Shown: positions 1 to 26,494 of the stretch, piece after piece
Numbering within the stretch: position 1 is the first letter of the stretch
Layout: every line of letters begins with the position of its first letter
Assembly: GCA_014529385.2 (NCBI GenBank)
Contig: CM043958.1
Span: forward strand, 89,737,025-89,801,024
Reading direction: 5' to 3'
DNA: 64,000 bases
DNA from: Adiantum capillus-veneris
Lineage: Eukaryota; Streptophyta; Polypodiopsida; Polypodiales; Pteridaceae
Notes under the pieces: model-generated
What the model was told of the DNA's origin: nothing
Seen by the model: only the letters and a program-made list of their open reading frames with translations
The model's database searches: none
Program-made: the position numbers and the translations under genes

Positions 1-12
1 GATACCAAGAGC

Positions 13-1269
13 TTGATGGAAATCAAGCGATTTGACGGTACAGGTTTCGACCTACGGCAGGACAGGATGCAGGGGATTTTGTTCCTCAAGGATTGTGAGG
101 ACGCTCTTTTGGCTGTAAAGCCTGAGGATATGCCAGATGAGGATTGGGCCAAGCTCAACAAGAGGGCAAAGGCCTACATCAAAATGGCTGTGACCGATGA
201 CATTCTGGTGGACATAAAGGGCTTGGACAGTGCACATGCAATTTGGCATAAGTTGAAGGCCACTTATGAGAATGCCACCCCTGTGAATCAGGTGCATTTG
301 ATGCGCAAACTGGTGAACATGATGCTTGACGAAGCCAAGTCGGCTTCTGAGCACTTAAGTGCTTTCACCAGTGTTATGAGTCAGCTACAGGATACTGGGC
401 TTCAACCTTTTGATGACAAGTTGAAAGCCATATTTTTGTTGATAACTTTGCCAGACTCTTGGGAAACGCTTGTGGTTTCTTTGAGTAATAGCCCCAACCT
501 CACATATGATGGAGTGCGAGGCTCCATCTTAAATGAGGAAATTAGACGCAAATCTAGTGGTGGGGAAGGTGGCAGTTCTGCTTACAATGCGAGAGGCAGA
601 AGTCAGAAGCAAAATACAGGTACCAAGACTCAAAACTGGAGTAAAAGCAAGTCTAGGGATAAGGATGTGACTTGTTACCAGTGTGGCAAAAAAGGCCATA
701 AGAAGCCAGATTGCAGGTATTTCAAGAAAGAGCAAGAAAAAAAGAAGGAATCACAGGAGAAGAAGAAGACAGAGGATAAGAAAGGGGAAAAATCAACAGG
801 TACCTCCTCCAAGGATTCGGAGACTGTCAATGTATCCTCTAGTGTGGTTATCATAGAGTTATCCGACAGTGAGGAGATCTTGGTTGCAACTTCATGCCCC
901 TCAGATTTTGTTGTAGCAAATGCAGAAGACATGCTTATCTCACGTAGAGATGTCATTGATGCATTGCTAAGTGCAAATGATGGCCTTACACAGTCTTGGA
1001 TAGTAGACTCGGGTGCCTCATTTCATGTGACTCCATCTGTGGAGTGTTTTGCTTCTTATCATGCAGGCAAGTATGGCAAGGTTTACCTTGGGGATAACCA
1101 TGCTTGTGACATTGAAGGAATGGGCATTGTGCGCTTGGCATTAAACAATGGTGGCCAAGAGTTTATGCTTAAAGATGTAAGGTATGTACGAGGCATCAAG
1201 AAGAGTCTATTGTCTGTTGGCCAGATGGATGCGCAGGGTTATACAACCATTTTTGCGGGGGGTTCATAG
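13..1269 (+). pseudogene. copia Gag and protease
   Basis: The 418-codon open frame starts with a copia-type Gag (UBN2-like region). Gag packages the element RNA into cytoplasmic virus-like particles. A CCHC zinc knuckle of form CX2CX4HX4C lies at 679-720 (CYQCGKKGHKKPDC), followed by a Lys/Glu-rich linker. The retroviral-type aspartic protease follows, with its active-site D-S-G at 1006-1014 in the context IVDSGASFHVTP; this enzyme cuts the polyprotein. The frame ends at TAG 1267-1269, but the homologous reading continues in the same frame at 1273, so this is a nonsense mutation rather than the natural end. The start of Gag may lie slightly upstream of the window. Confidence 0.93.
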
Positions 1270-1272
1270 AAG

Positions 1273-1999
1273 TTGCTTAAGGGATCAATGCTCATTGTCA
1301 AGGGATGCAAGAGTGGTACATTGTACTATTTACATGGCAAAGCTTTGCCTGGCAAGTTTCTTGCAGTGGCCGAAGTTGCTTCTCACATGGAGTTGTGGCA
1401 CAAAAGACTTGGCCATATGAGCCAGAAGGTACTTGATGTGCTCTCCTCTTTGAAGAGGGTTGATGTAAAGGGCACCAAGTTAGATTTTTGTTATGACTGT
1501 TTGTATGGTAAACAAAAGAAGTCTTCTTATTATTCTGGTGTCTCACGCAAAGCTAATGCTCTTGATTTAATTCACTCCGATGTATGTTCAATGCCTGTTA
1601 AGTCTTTTGGTGGTGCATTATACTTTGTTACATTCATTGATGATTGCACTAGGAAAGGCTGGGCATATTTGTTAAAGAATAAGAGCGAGACATTTAATGC
1701 ATTTAAGAGGTTTCATGCTTTTGTGAGCACGCAAAAGGGTAGTAAGCTTAAATGTCTGAGATCTGACAATGGGGGGGAGTACACGTGAATTTCAGCGTTA
1801 TTGCGAAGAATATGGGATTAAAAGGGAGTTGACAGCCCCTTATAATCCATCTTCTAATGGTGTGGCTGAGAGGTATAACCGTACTTTATGTGAGAGAGTG
1901 CGTTGCATGTTGTCCACGGCTAATCTCCCTCATGGGTTTTGGGGAGAGGCTTTGAAAACTGCATTCATGTATGCAATCGCTCTCCTAACAGTACGCTGA
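1273..1999 (+). pseudogene. copia integrase
   Basis: The integrase inserts element cDNA into chromosomes. The N-terminal zinc-binding HHCC domain (GAG_pre-integrase) is visible as HKRLGHMS followed by CYDCLYGK. The catalytic core follows with HSDVCSMP (first Asp), RSDNGGEYT (second Asp) and the NPSSNGVAE block (Glu). A single-base-type frameshift near 1785, just after the second Asp, moves the frame, and the continuation is read from 1769 to 1999. A second shift near 1975 moves it back, and the reading resumes as NRSPNSTLKN in the next ORF. All three catalytic acidic positions are still recognisable, so decay is recent to moderate. Confidence 0.92.
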
Positions 2000-3279
2000 A
2001 AAATGACATTCCAGAGGAGGTTTGGTCTAGCAAACCTGCCTCTTATGATCATTTGAGAGTGTTTGGCTGCGAGGCTTTTGTCCATGTTCGTAATGACTTG
2101 AGGACAAAGCTAGATGCCAAGTCCATCCAAGGACTCTTCCTAGGTTATGGGGAAGAGGGTGAAATGGGCTACAGGATATGGTTGCCTCAGTTTAAGAGGG
2201 TTGTACGCAGCCGAGATGTAGTGTTCAATGAGGCTAAATTGCTGAAAAATGCTACATCTTATGAAATTGACAAGAAATCGGTCAAATTTCAGCCTCTCTT
2301 GCCACCTATTGATGTTGAAAAAGAGCCTCAGGATGCATTACCGCAAGCTGAAATTGATAATCAGCTGGTTAACCTTGAGCCAGAAGAGGTAGGACATGAT
2401 TTAGATGCTCCAAATGAGGATGGACAGCCACCTGTCATGGCTGAAAATGATTTTCAGCAGCATGAGCATGCTGAAAATGAGTTGCCTCCTGATGTAGAAC
2501 CTGTGCCTGAGAATGTAGATCATTGGGTACGCAGGTCTACTCGTGTCAGAAGGTTGATACAGCGCTTTGACCCCTCTTTGCATCATATTATGTTGACAGA
2601 TGAGGGAGAGCCTCTTACATATAAAGAGGTAAAATCATGTGAGTTAAGCAGTAAGTGGGAGCTTGCGATGCAAGAGGAAATCAAATCTTTGCATGCAAAC
2701 AATACTTGGGATCTTGTGCCATTGCCCAAAGGAAGAAAGGCTCTTCCTAGCAAATGGGTTTACAAGGTCAAATGTGTTGATGGAAAGCCCAAGTATAAAG
2801 CAAGGTTAGTTGCCAAAGGGTATGCACAGAAAGAGGGGATTGACTTTCAAGAGATCTTTTCTCCTGTTGTAAAGCTTACGACATTGCGTGTCTTTTTTGC
2901 TCTCGCTGCAGTGCTTGACTTAGAATTGAATCAAATGGATGTAAAAACAGCTTTTCTTCATGGTGACATTGATGAAGATATCTACATGAAGCAACCTGAG
3001 GGTTTTGTAGTTCCTGATAGAAAGGAACTTGTATGCAAACTAAGAAGGGCACTGTATGGTTTGAGGCAGTCATCACGTCAGTGGTACAAAAAGTTTGATA
3101 CTTTTATGCTGTCTCAAAGATTTAAACGCAGCTATTCAGACCATTGTTTGTATACAAAGAAGGATAATGATGGAAGTCCTATAATCCTTGTGCTATATGT
3201 AGATGATATGTTGATTGTTGGGAAGCATAAGTCTACCATTGATGCTCTTAAACGTCAGCTCATTCAGCTTTTGCAATGA
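1939..3279 (+). pseudogene. copia integrase C-terminus and reverse transcriptase
   Basis: The first part is the integrase C-terminal region (HLRVFGCEAFVHV, GLFLGYGEEG). An acidic, variable linker follows. The reverse transcriptase is the RVT_2 type: WELAMQEEIKSLHANNTW, LPSKWVYKVK, ARLVAKGYAQKEGID, the QMDVKTAFLHGD block with a catalytic Asp, and the YVDD box in the context LYVDDMLIVG near 3196-3222. RT copies the element RNA into cDNA inside the particle. The frame breaks near 3265, where the expected SAFAMKDLG continues in another frame. The 446-codon length and intact YVDD show this is the best preserved part of the element. Confidence 0.95.
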
Positions 3280-4136
3280 AGGATTTAGGTGATGCTGAGC
3301 ACATCTTGGGCATGAGAATCAAGAGAGATAGAAAACTGAAATTGCTCTTCTTATCTCAAGAAAAGTACATTGCTAAAGTACTTGACAGGTTTAACATGGC
3401 TGAAGCTAAGTCACTTGGAGTACCTTTACCTCCACACACAAAACTTAGCAAAGCCGATTGCCCAAAGGATGACGTGGCAATGAATGCTATGAAGGGAATC
3501 CCTTATGCATCAGCTTGTGGTTCTCTTATGTATGCTATGGTTGCCACTCGTCCTGACATTGCCCATGCGTTGGGAGTTGTTAGTAGATACATGTCCAATC
3601 CCGGCAAAGCACATTGGGAAGCTGTGAAATGCATTCAGAGATACTTGTCAGATACACAATCTAGGTGTATATGCTATGGCAAAAGTGACCTGAAGTTGCA
3701 GGGCTATTGTGATGCAGATATGGCAGGTGACTTGGATACCAGGAAGTCCACTAGTGGCTATGTGTTTGCTATTGTTGGTGGTGCTGTCTCTTGGTGTTCA
3801 CGACTGCAGAAAATTGTGGCATTGAGTACTACTGAGGCTGAATATATTTCAGCCACTGAGGCTTCTAAAGAGGCCATATGGTTGGGCAGACTTGTCAAAG
3901 AGCTTGGTATGCCTGCTAGTACTCCTGTCTTGGGATGTGATAGCCAAAGTGCTGTCTATTTGGCCAAGAATGCCATGTTTCATGCACGGACAAAGCACAT
4001 TGATGTGCGATACCACTTCATACGACAGATATTGGAGGATGGTCTAGTCACCTTGACTAAGATTCAAACACAGGATAACCCTGCAGATGTTCTCACCAAG
4101 AGTCTTGCTAAGGCTCAACATGAGCATTGCATATAG
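3276..4136 (+). pseudogene. copia RT C-terminus and RNase H
   Basis: This frame begins with the RT thumb region (MKDLGDAEHILGM). It continues through PYASACGSLMYAM and TRPDIAHALGVVSRYM into RNase H, which removes the RNA strand of the RNA-DNA hybrid. RNase H motifs seen are GYCDADMAGD (Asp), ALSTTEAEYISA (Glu), CDSQSAVYLAKN (Asp) and RTKHIDVRYHFIR, closing with the usual NPADVLTKSL. The natural stop TAG is at 4134-4136. The purine tract and LTR follow within 60 bases, so this is the true 3' end of the coding region. Confidence 0.95.
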
Positions 4137-4180
4137 CTAGTGGGAGTTGGTTAACTTAAAGGCATCATTTATGCCTTTAA

Positions 4181-4189
4181 GTGGGAGGT
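4181..4189 (+). promoter_or_regulatory. polypurine tract of the copia element
   Basis: GTGGGAGGT sits immediately 5' of TGTTGGG, the expected start of an LTR (5'-TG). In copia elements this tract primes plus-strand DNA synthesis. It lies 44 bases after the RNase H stop codon, the usual place. Confidence 0.75.
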
Positions 4190-4463
4190 TGTTGGGTTAA
4201 AGACCTAAATAACCCCTTTTTGTACATTTTTATACTTTGTCCATGTTCATATTGAACCTGGACACATGTTTTAAAGGTCACTTATAATAAAAGTGGGAAA
4301 ACCCAAAACTCACTTATTGAGTTTTCCCCAAAAACGTGAGCCCTCTCTCTCCCTCATCGTTCTGCTAGCGCTTCCTCTCCTGCTGGCTTTCACCACCCTC
4401 TTTGCACACACACTGCACTTCCTCGCGTGCTCTTTCACTTGCACACACCACCGCGCGCTTAAC
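4190..4463 (+). repeat. start of the copia 3' LTR, truncated
   Basis: The segment begins TGTTGGGTTA directly after the purine tract. It contains a TATA-like CTTATAATAAAAG near 4281 and then a pyrimidine-rich stretch. No 5' LTR is in the window to compare, so its full length is unknown. LINE homology begins at 4464, so the LTR is either interrupted or truncated there. Confidence 0.6.
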
Positions 4464-5382
4464 ATGGGACACCACCAGGGACAGGTATGCTAGGCTTGCT
4501 CTTGAGTCATCCAGACAGCTGGCATTGCAAGGAGATACATCATGTTGGTATGCACAGATGAGCTCATGGTTTCAGAGGCATGGTTTCAGCATGGACAGGC
4601 TGCCCCCTTTCCAGTATTCTCTTGATGCACCATCTTTGGCTCTTACACGGATGGAGAGTGCTAGACTCATTCGGCAGGATCTTATCCAGCTTGATAACAA
4701 GAGGACATGGATAGAGCCATCACGGGAGTTGGGTACAAAGAGGGCTTTCTATAGAGAGCATCTTCTCCAACTCACGACGGATGGATTTGTCACACGGCCC
4801 AGCTACATGGACACACATCTATCTCTTGTGTTACGATGTGCCATAGGCCAGATTCGCACATCTTCACACCAGCTTGGGATTGAGACAGGTAGATTCAGAG
4901 GCATACCAGCAGACAGTAGGATTTGTCAGTTATGCCATGCAGAGCCAGAGACAGAGTTTCACTACATATGTCACTGCACAGTCTACTATGAGATACGGGG
5001 ACGCTTTCATTGTTTATTCAGAGATGGTTTTGACTCGTTAGATAGAGTCATGAGATATCAGGATCAAAGGTGTCTCGGATTATTTCTACTTGAGATACAA
5101 AGACATAGAGACGCTCTATTGAGAGGGCAAAGACAGAGACAGTCCCAAAGACGCATCTCAGATTTCTTCAGTCTGAGTACAACAGAAGCAGAGGGGACAC
5201 CAACATCACAGAGCTCGGTTCCCACCCATACACACACCAGCGGTACTCTCATTGACCGAGCTATAGAGTTGGGGAGATCGAGACGACCGCGACTGAGGAG
5301 GGGAGCCACGCAGCACCGGCGGAGATTGCGGCAGAGGATCCACAGGATTCTAGCACAACACCCAGAGTGTCGACCAGGATAG
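4464..5382 (+). pseudogene. LINE ORF2 C-terminal region with CCHC zinc finger
   Basis: About 300 codons are open and aligned with the copies at 7529-8764 and 9552-10108. Shared blocks are DRYARLALESSR, CWYAQMSSWFQRHGF, RLPPFQYSL and RTWIEP, then the LINE C-terminal zinc finger CQLCHAEPETEFHYICHC (CX2CX8HX4C) and the tail GTLIDRAIELGRSRR. The upstream reverse transcriptase and endonuclease are missing through 5' truncation. The frame opens earlier, at 4402, but those codons come from the copia LTR and are not LINE. The CCHC finger is a standard C-terminal nucleic-acid binding module of L1-like elements. The open frame with no stop suggests a fairly young copy. Confidence 0.85.
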
Positions 5383-5637
5383 GCTCCATGCTATTGCTTT
5401 ATTATACCATGGTGACACTTATCCCCATTTTGTACCTTTTTGGCATGATACCATTGCTTAGCCTACCAGCCACCCATAGGGGTCGGTAGCACACCTATCT
5501 CAGTTCTTTGTTTGTAGTTTTCTTTGTTTGTACCCAGACTTGGTACTAGACTCATCATTGTGATCAGTTGGTCTCATAGGTCATTTTGGCCTTTTGTAGA
5601 CGTTAATATATCATTTCATTTCATTTCTCTCTCTCTC
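4464..5637 (+). mobile_element. LINE (non-LTR retrotransposon), 5'-truncated copy 1
   Basis: Nucleotide and protein homology to the copy at 7519-9309 starts abruptly at ATGGGACAC. It runs through the end of the ORF and a ~250-base 3' UTR. The two 3' UTRs share TTGGTCTCATAGGTCATTTT and CATTTCATTTCTCTC; both end in a TC run (5626-5637 here) instead of poly-A. No clear target-site duplication was found. 5' truncation is typical of LINEs copied by target-primed reverse transcription. Confidence 0.88.
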
Positions 5638-7085
5638 AAATCGTGCCAAAAAGACTCAAATCATGCATGCAAAAAAGCTACTACCTACAGCATGTACACA
5701 TAGTGGCTGCTTTTTAGGTTCCCTCGGGCCCACCGCCTTCGCCGCCGGATGATCCACCACCTTCGCCACCACTCGCATGCGAGATTTCGATCAATCAACC
5801 TAGGCCGTGTCTTTGTCTCCTTATTATCAGCTGAAGAAATTCATTGTTGAACTTAGATGCGAACTATCGTCATGAACTTGCCCGTGGCACGCTCAACCAA
5901 TGCACCAACCAACATACAATGCATGAGAATCTGCTCAAACTCTGCAACTCGTTCACACTTCTGCATGTCCTCTTGGACATACCTCAACCCTTGATTAGTC
6001 TCCAAACTCAAAGAGTTTCTTGAAGACCATAGGTGCAACATCTTTGCATTAGAGGATATTGAATATCTTGCAATGGACTTGTAAACCAACTGGTCCTAGG
6101 CAAAGACAAGTGGTGACCTTGAAAACCACACCGTTAGAGACAAGAGATAAAAAAACGACACACAATCCGAGTGGCGAGTTTGAAGGTCTACATCATGCTT
6201 TTAGGCCACACAAAATGCTTCTTTGCCTACGTCCCTACCTGGTTGTGTAGGTATGCAGCGTCAACAATACTGTTTCATCAGCACCTAAGCAGCCGAATCA
6301 ACAGACCTCTCATACCATCCATGCTGGCCGTTGCCTTTAACCTACAACAGTTCCTCCAGCCTACTACATTCTATCTATCTACGAGTCTTAACATGTCATC
6401 ACTTGATGACACTCGTCCTATGTGCTTACAAAGATTGTTGATTCCTTGCTTGGAGTCGATTGCGATCCAATAAGAGAGAAAGTGGACACTTGAAGGACTA
6501 GAGAGAAGATACAAAGAGCTTGGAGGTTCAAAAGCGTTTTCTCTTGTTTGGAATGTCGTTAGCACTTGCATCCATATGGAAATATGGTATTGTAATGCCC
6601 ATGACACGATTCTCCCAGGAATAAAGAGAAGCGTTTTTCCTTTTCCATCTCTCTTGGAAATTTGTAGAGAGATTTATAATGGGTAATTCAGAGCAAGGAA
6701 GGATGTCATTCCCCTAGTCATACGTCTACATACTCCCACGCTCTAGATATTTGTACAGCCTAAGGGGAACCTGATTCTTAGCTAATGGCAGCATACAATT
6801 TCCTTTCTTTGAGTTTAATGCTTACCATCGGCCCTATTATGCTGTATTATGCCTAAACCACCTTGGAAATGTTGGTATGCTAAATGCAACATGCTGCTGA
6901 AAAAGAAACATAAAATGATTGATGGATGTCTTTACCCTGTAAAATTACATGTACCCTAACCACACCTTCAGCCTTTAAAAAGACTAACTGCACTTTCATC
7001 CTTTCAGCTCTGGTGAGATTGGCAAAATTCAGCCTTCGAAAAACTTTAATGTGCACTCAAACTTCACACACACACAAAAGCCTAC
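5638..7085. other. third intron of the TXNL4B-like gene; no further exon found
   Basis: This lies 3' (minus strand) of exon 3. I looked for the missing last exon (a block like IYRGAMRGK and PKY) and did not find it here. A minus-strand frame at 5853-6089 of 78 codons looks somewhat protein-like (ETNQGLRYVQEDMQKCERVA), but I do not recognise it and it has no partner exon. Confidence 0.5.
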
Positions 7086-22066
<14,981 letters not shown>

Positions 22067-22075
22067 CGTAGGAAG

Positions 22076-22077
<2 letters not shown>

Positions 22078-22110
<33 letters not shown>
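22078..22110 (-). repeat. (CT)n tract in the presumed 5' UTR
   Basis: On the coding strand a CT run of 33 bases lies 11 bases upstream of the TXNL4B-like start codon. CT-rich 5' leaders are common in plant genes. It is translatable in frame as Leu-Ser if an upstream ATG at 22144 were used. Confidence 0.85.
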
Positions 22111-22115
<5 letters not shown>

Positions 22116-22861
22116 ATCTGTCCGACCGCCCGACGCCGGTTCACGGTCGGTGGGCAAAACCCTCTTACACGCAGACGGCTGACTTAATTCGGGGGGGACG
22201 GGGGGTTTCAATGTTATTTGAGAAAAAGGGGTAACTCACCCTCAGCAATATTTGACACGGGTCCATTCAGACCCAGGGTGGTGGGACCAACAGTACCCTG
22301 GGTGGGACCAACAATCGCGGACAGGCTACGAGAATCTCGAGGAGAGAGGACGAAGAGAAAAAAGTCAACACGTTAACATGTGAACCCCCCCGCCCCCCCC
22401 CTCAAGAGACTCAAACCCAAGACCTCCTCGTTGGAGCCCGATGCTTTAACCACGCGTCCGCGTTGGGTTGCTTGTCTCCAAGGGGAAGCCATTCTCTCAT
22501 AAAGTGAACTCGGACAAAGACAAAAGTAAACACGGACCAAGAAAGTAAACATGAATAAAAATAAATAAACAAAGACAAATCGGACTGCAATCCTGCTTCG
22601 CGAGAAATGTGCTTCACTTCAACGCCCTAGATCCCACCGCTTATACTTCATTCAATACCCCGTGTTAGATAGTGCTGAAACTCGGTAACTCGCCACAGTT
22701 GTCCCCTCCTCCTCAAGGGGTTACCTTTACTTTGTCTTGAACCCTCTTTGTCTTCGAGAACAAGGGCGATTATGATACCCATCATGATCTACAACGGACA
22801 TTACCAAAAAAACCCAAAATTCCAAGGCTCATGGGTCATCTATACTAAGGATAATGGGGGA
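22111..22861. other. upstream region of the TXNL4B-like gene
   Basis: Expected to hold the promoter, but I see no clear TATA box. It has G- and C-runs, two short direct repeats (GGTGGGACCAACA type near 22278-22315) and a tRNA-like segment at 22391-22475 on the minus strand. Confidence 0.45.
22391..22475 (-). repeat. tRNA-like (Pol III box) sequence, SINE or tRNA relic
   Basis: The minus strand reads CGCGTGGTTAAAGCA (A-box like) and, about 30 bases on, GGGTTTGAGTC (B-box like, consensus GGTTCGANTC). The anticodon and acceptor stems do not pair well, so it is not a working tRNA gene. Confidence 0.4.
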
Positions 22862-22975
22862 GGGAATTCCAGCTCCCCCCCTGCCACATGGCATTATTCC
22901 CTTGCTCAGGCCAGTGTGCCCTGCAGCGTGCGAACGAGAGCGGGCCGTTGAGAGGCTCAGGCCTTGAGTGCAAAC

Positions 22976-23054
<79 letters not shown>

Positions 23055-23233
23055 TGCGAAAGCAAAGAGAGAGAGAGAAACAGAGCAAGAGAGTGAAAGA
23101 GCCAGGCTGAGACAGTCGACAATGCTCTCTGAGGCAGAACAATAGAGACAGTTCCGGCTTGAGGCTCTGAGCACTGCGTAGAACACAAAGAGAGCAGCAA
23201 GAGATCCGGCAGCTGCGTGCTCATACCCTGAGT

Positions 23234-23274
<41 letters not shown>

Positions 23275-23601
23275 CACGTCCGGTGAATAGCGAACTTCAG
23301 GAATCAAACATTTGCTCGAAAAAAACTTGGGCTTAGTGTAATACCACCTACAAATTGAAGGTAGGTAACGAAAACTATAATATTAAAGAAATAATGTACT
23401 TTAGTGTAAAAACCTTCAACTTTATTCATTTTACCTCTAAACTTTCTCATATGTAGGTTTGCCAAGCTTTTGGAAAAAAGTTTTTTTCGACCACTGGTCA
23501 GGATGCGAACGCAAAGAGGGAGAATGAGAGAGAGTCAATGGCGGCTCCCAGGTTTATGCGAGTTGTGTACAAATGTCGAGAGCCAGGGAGAAAAAACTTG
23601 A

Positions 23602-23647
<46 letters not shown>

Positions 23648-24440
23648 TACGAGCCAGGCCAAGCGTGTGGCCTCAGGCCCGGGTAGTATTCGAGAAAAAT
23701 GTGTCTCAGCTTAATATCGTGTAGTTTTTAATTCCAAGAATGCCTCTTCAAGGCAAGGGGAAAAGGAGAAATTCCACCTCAAGATAGAGAAAAATAACAT
23801 AATTTTTTAAAATTTCCTATTCGTAAATTCAAGAAAGGGAATTTTGTATGTTTGGGAGAATGGTTTTTCTTTTTTAAAATTTCCTCTTAGCAAATTCAAG
23901 AAAGAGAATTTTGTATGTTTGGAAAAATGGTTTTTTCTCGAACACTAGGCCCGAGCAAGGGGAAAAGGAGAAATTCCACCCCGAAATAGAGAAAAATAGT
24001 GTAAAAATTTGAGAAAATAACTTAATTTTTTAAAATTCCTCTTCGCAAATTCAAGAAAGGAAATTTTCAATGTTTAGGAAAATGGTTTTCCTCGAACACC
24101 GAGCAAGGGGAAAAGGAGAAATTCCGGGTCCCCCCCTGCCACATGGCATTATTTCCTTGCTTAGGCCAGTGTGCCTTGCAGCGTGCGAACAAGAGCGGGC
24201 CGCTGACAGGCTCAAGCCTTGAGTGTGAACCACACACACACACACACACACACAGAGCGTGCGAACGCAAAGAGAGAGAAACAGAGAGAGAGAGAGAGAG
24301 AGAGTGAAAGAGCCAGCAGACTGAGGCCGTCGGCAGTGCTCTCTAAGGTAGAACAGTAGAGAGAGTTCCGGCTTGAGGCTCTGAGCACTGTGCAAAACAC
24401 ACACAGAGCGGCAAGAGATGCGGTAGCTGCGTGCTCAGGT

Positions 24441-24500
<60 letters not shown>

Positions 24501-24826
24501 CGGTGAATAGCAAACCTCAGGAATCAGACATTTGCTCGAGAAAAACCTAGGCTTAGTGTAATACCACCTACAAAATTGAAGGTAGGTAAGAAAAACTATA
24601 ATATTTAAAGAAATTTAATGTACTTTAGTGTAAAAACCTTCAAATTTAGTCATCTTACCTCTAAACTTTCTCATATGTAGGTTTGCCAAGCTTTTGGAAA
24701 AAAGTTTTTTTTGAGCACTGGTCAGGATGCGAACCCAAAGAGGGAGAATGAGAGAGAGTTAATGACGGCTCCCCAGGTTTATACGAGTTGTGTACGAATG
24801 TCGAGAGCCAGGGAGAAACAACTTGA

Positions 24827-24870
<44 letters not shown>

Positions 24871-25200
24871 TAGCCGGGCCAAGCATGCGGCCTCAGGCCT
24901 GGGTAGTGTTCAAGAAAAATGTGTCTCAACTTAATATCGTGCCGTTTTCAATTCCAAAAATGCATGTTCAAGGCAAGGGGAAAAGGAGAAATTCCACCCC
25001 AAGATAGAGAAAAATAACCTAATTTTTTAAAATTTCCTCTTCGTAAATTCAAAAAAGGGAATTTTGTATGTTTGAGAGAATGGTTTTTCTTTTTAAAATT
25101 TCCTCTTAGCAAATTCAAGAAAGAAAATTTTGTATGTTTGGAAAAATGGTTTTTCTCAAACACTAGGCCCGGGCAAGGGGAAAAGGAGAAATTCCACCCC
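22862..25200. repeat. two tandem copies of a ~1.2 kb unit with (GA)n tracts
   Basis: CTGCCACATGGCATTATT occurs at 22881 and 24136, AGGAATCA.ACATTTGCTCG at 23295 and 24517, and GTTTGCCAAGC near 23457 and 24680, so the period is about 1.22-1.26 kb. Each copy contains (GA)n tracts at matching places (22979-23052, 23232-23275, 23604-23645; second copy 24283-24303, 24442-24498, 24830-24868). An (AC)n run at 24234-24255 replaces the first GA tract in copy 2. Confidence 0.9.
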
Positions 25201-26388
25201 AAAATAGAGAAAAATGGTGTAAAATTTTGAGAAAATAACCTAATTTTTTAAAATTTCCTCTTCGCAAATTCAAGAAAGGGAATTTTCAATGTTTAGGAAA
25301 ATGGTTTTCCTTGAACATTGGGCCCAAGCAAGGGGAAAGGAGATATTTGCACCCCAAAATAGAGATTAATAACCTAATCTTTTAAAATTTCCCCTTTGCA
25401 AATCAAAAAAGGGAATTTTGTATGTTTGGGAGAATGATTTTTCTTTTTTAAAATTTCCTCTTCGCAAAATCAAGAAAGGAAATTTTGTATGTTGGGAAAA
25501 ATGGTTTTTCTTGAACACTGCACCCGAACAAAGGGAAGAGGAGAAATTCAACCACAAAATGGAGAAAAATAGTGACAGATAGGACAATCACATGGCCGCA
25601 TGCTCGGGCAGTGTTCGTAAAAAATGTGTTTCAGCTTAATATCGTGTTGTTTTCAATTCCAAAAATGCATGTTGAGTGCAAGGGGAAAAGGAGAAATTCC
25701 ACCCCAAACTAGAGAAAAATATTCTAATTTTCTAAAATTTTCATTTTGTATGTTTGGAAAAATGGTTTTCCTCGAACATTAGGCCCGGGCAAGGGAAAAA
25801 GGAGAAATTTTATCCCAAAATAGAGAAAAATACTGTAGAATTTTAAAATTTCCTCTTCGCAAATTCAAGAAAGGGAATTTGAATGGTTGGGAAAATGGTT
25901 TTCCTCAAACTCTTGGTCTGGGCAAGGGGAAAGGATAAATTCCACCCCAAAATAGAGAAGAATAGTATAAAAATTTGAGAAAATAATATTATTAAAAAAA
26001 AATTCTTCGCAAATTCAAGAAAGGGATTTTCTATGTTTGGAAAAATGGTAACATTGGGCAAGGGAAAGGGGAAAAAATGAAATTCCACCCCAAATAGAGA
26101 AAAATAGTGACAGGTCGGGACAATCGTGCGGCCTCAGGCCCGAGCAGTGTTCGAAAAAAATGTGTCTAAGCTTAATATCGTGTCGTTTTCAATTCCAAAA
26201 TGCCTGTTGAGGACAAGGGGTAAAGGAGAAATTCCACCCCAAAATAGAGAAAAATAACCTAATTTTTAAAAATTTCCTCTTTGCAAATTCAAGAAAGGGA
26301 ATTTTGTATGTTTGGCGAAATGGTTTTTCTCGAACATTGGGCCCGGGCAAGGGGAAAAGGAGAAATTCCACCCCAAAATAGAGAAAAA
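23740..26388. repeat. satellite-like array, ~130-200 base AT-rich units
   Basis: The phrase AAGGGGAAAAGGAGAAATTCCA recurs in variant form about a dozen times, alternating with AATTTCCTCTTCGCAAATTC and GAATTTTGTATGTTTGG. Minus-strand frames of 60-84 codons (GWNFSFSPCP, KFPFLNLRRGNFKK) arise from the repeat and stop repeatedly; I do not regard them as genes. The array ends exactly where the Helitron at 26389 begins. Confidence 0.88.
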
Positions 26389-26446
26389 TCTATACTATTA
26401 TAAAAGGGGGAGGGATCTCCCCCCCCCCCCTATCCCCTACGCGTGT

Positions 26447-26494
<48 letters not shown>

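Larger units (their letters stand above)
1..4463 (+). mobile_element. Ty1/copia LTR retrotransposon, decayed, 5' end outside the window
   Basis: One polyprotein-length region reads Gag, protease, integrase, reverse transcriptase, RNase H in that order, which is the copia order (integrase before RT). It is followed by a purine tract and the start of a 3' LTR. The 5' LTR and primer-binding site would lie left of position 1. The coding region has an in-frame TAG at 1267-1269 and frameshifts near 1785, 1975 and 3265, so this copy cannot make an intact polyprotein. The 3' LTR is cut at about 4463, where a LINE begins. It lies in or beyond the third intron of the minus-strand TXNL4B-like gene, in opposite orientation. 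Confidence 0.95.

Noticed and set aside
3276-4136. Functional copia element able to transpose
   Set aside because: RT and RNase H motifs are intact, but the polyprotein has one stop and three frameshifts.
5853-6089. 78-codon minus-strand frame as the last TXNL4B exon or another gene
   Set aside because: It lacks the expected IYRGAM and PKY blocks, and I recognise no other family. No splice partner found.
22845-25202. Repeated minus-strand frames such as GWNFSFSPCP and KFPFLNLRRGNFKK
   Set aside because: They recur because the DNA is a satellite-like array. Frames are broken between units and no conserved protein is evident.
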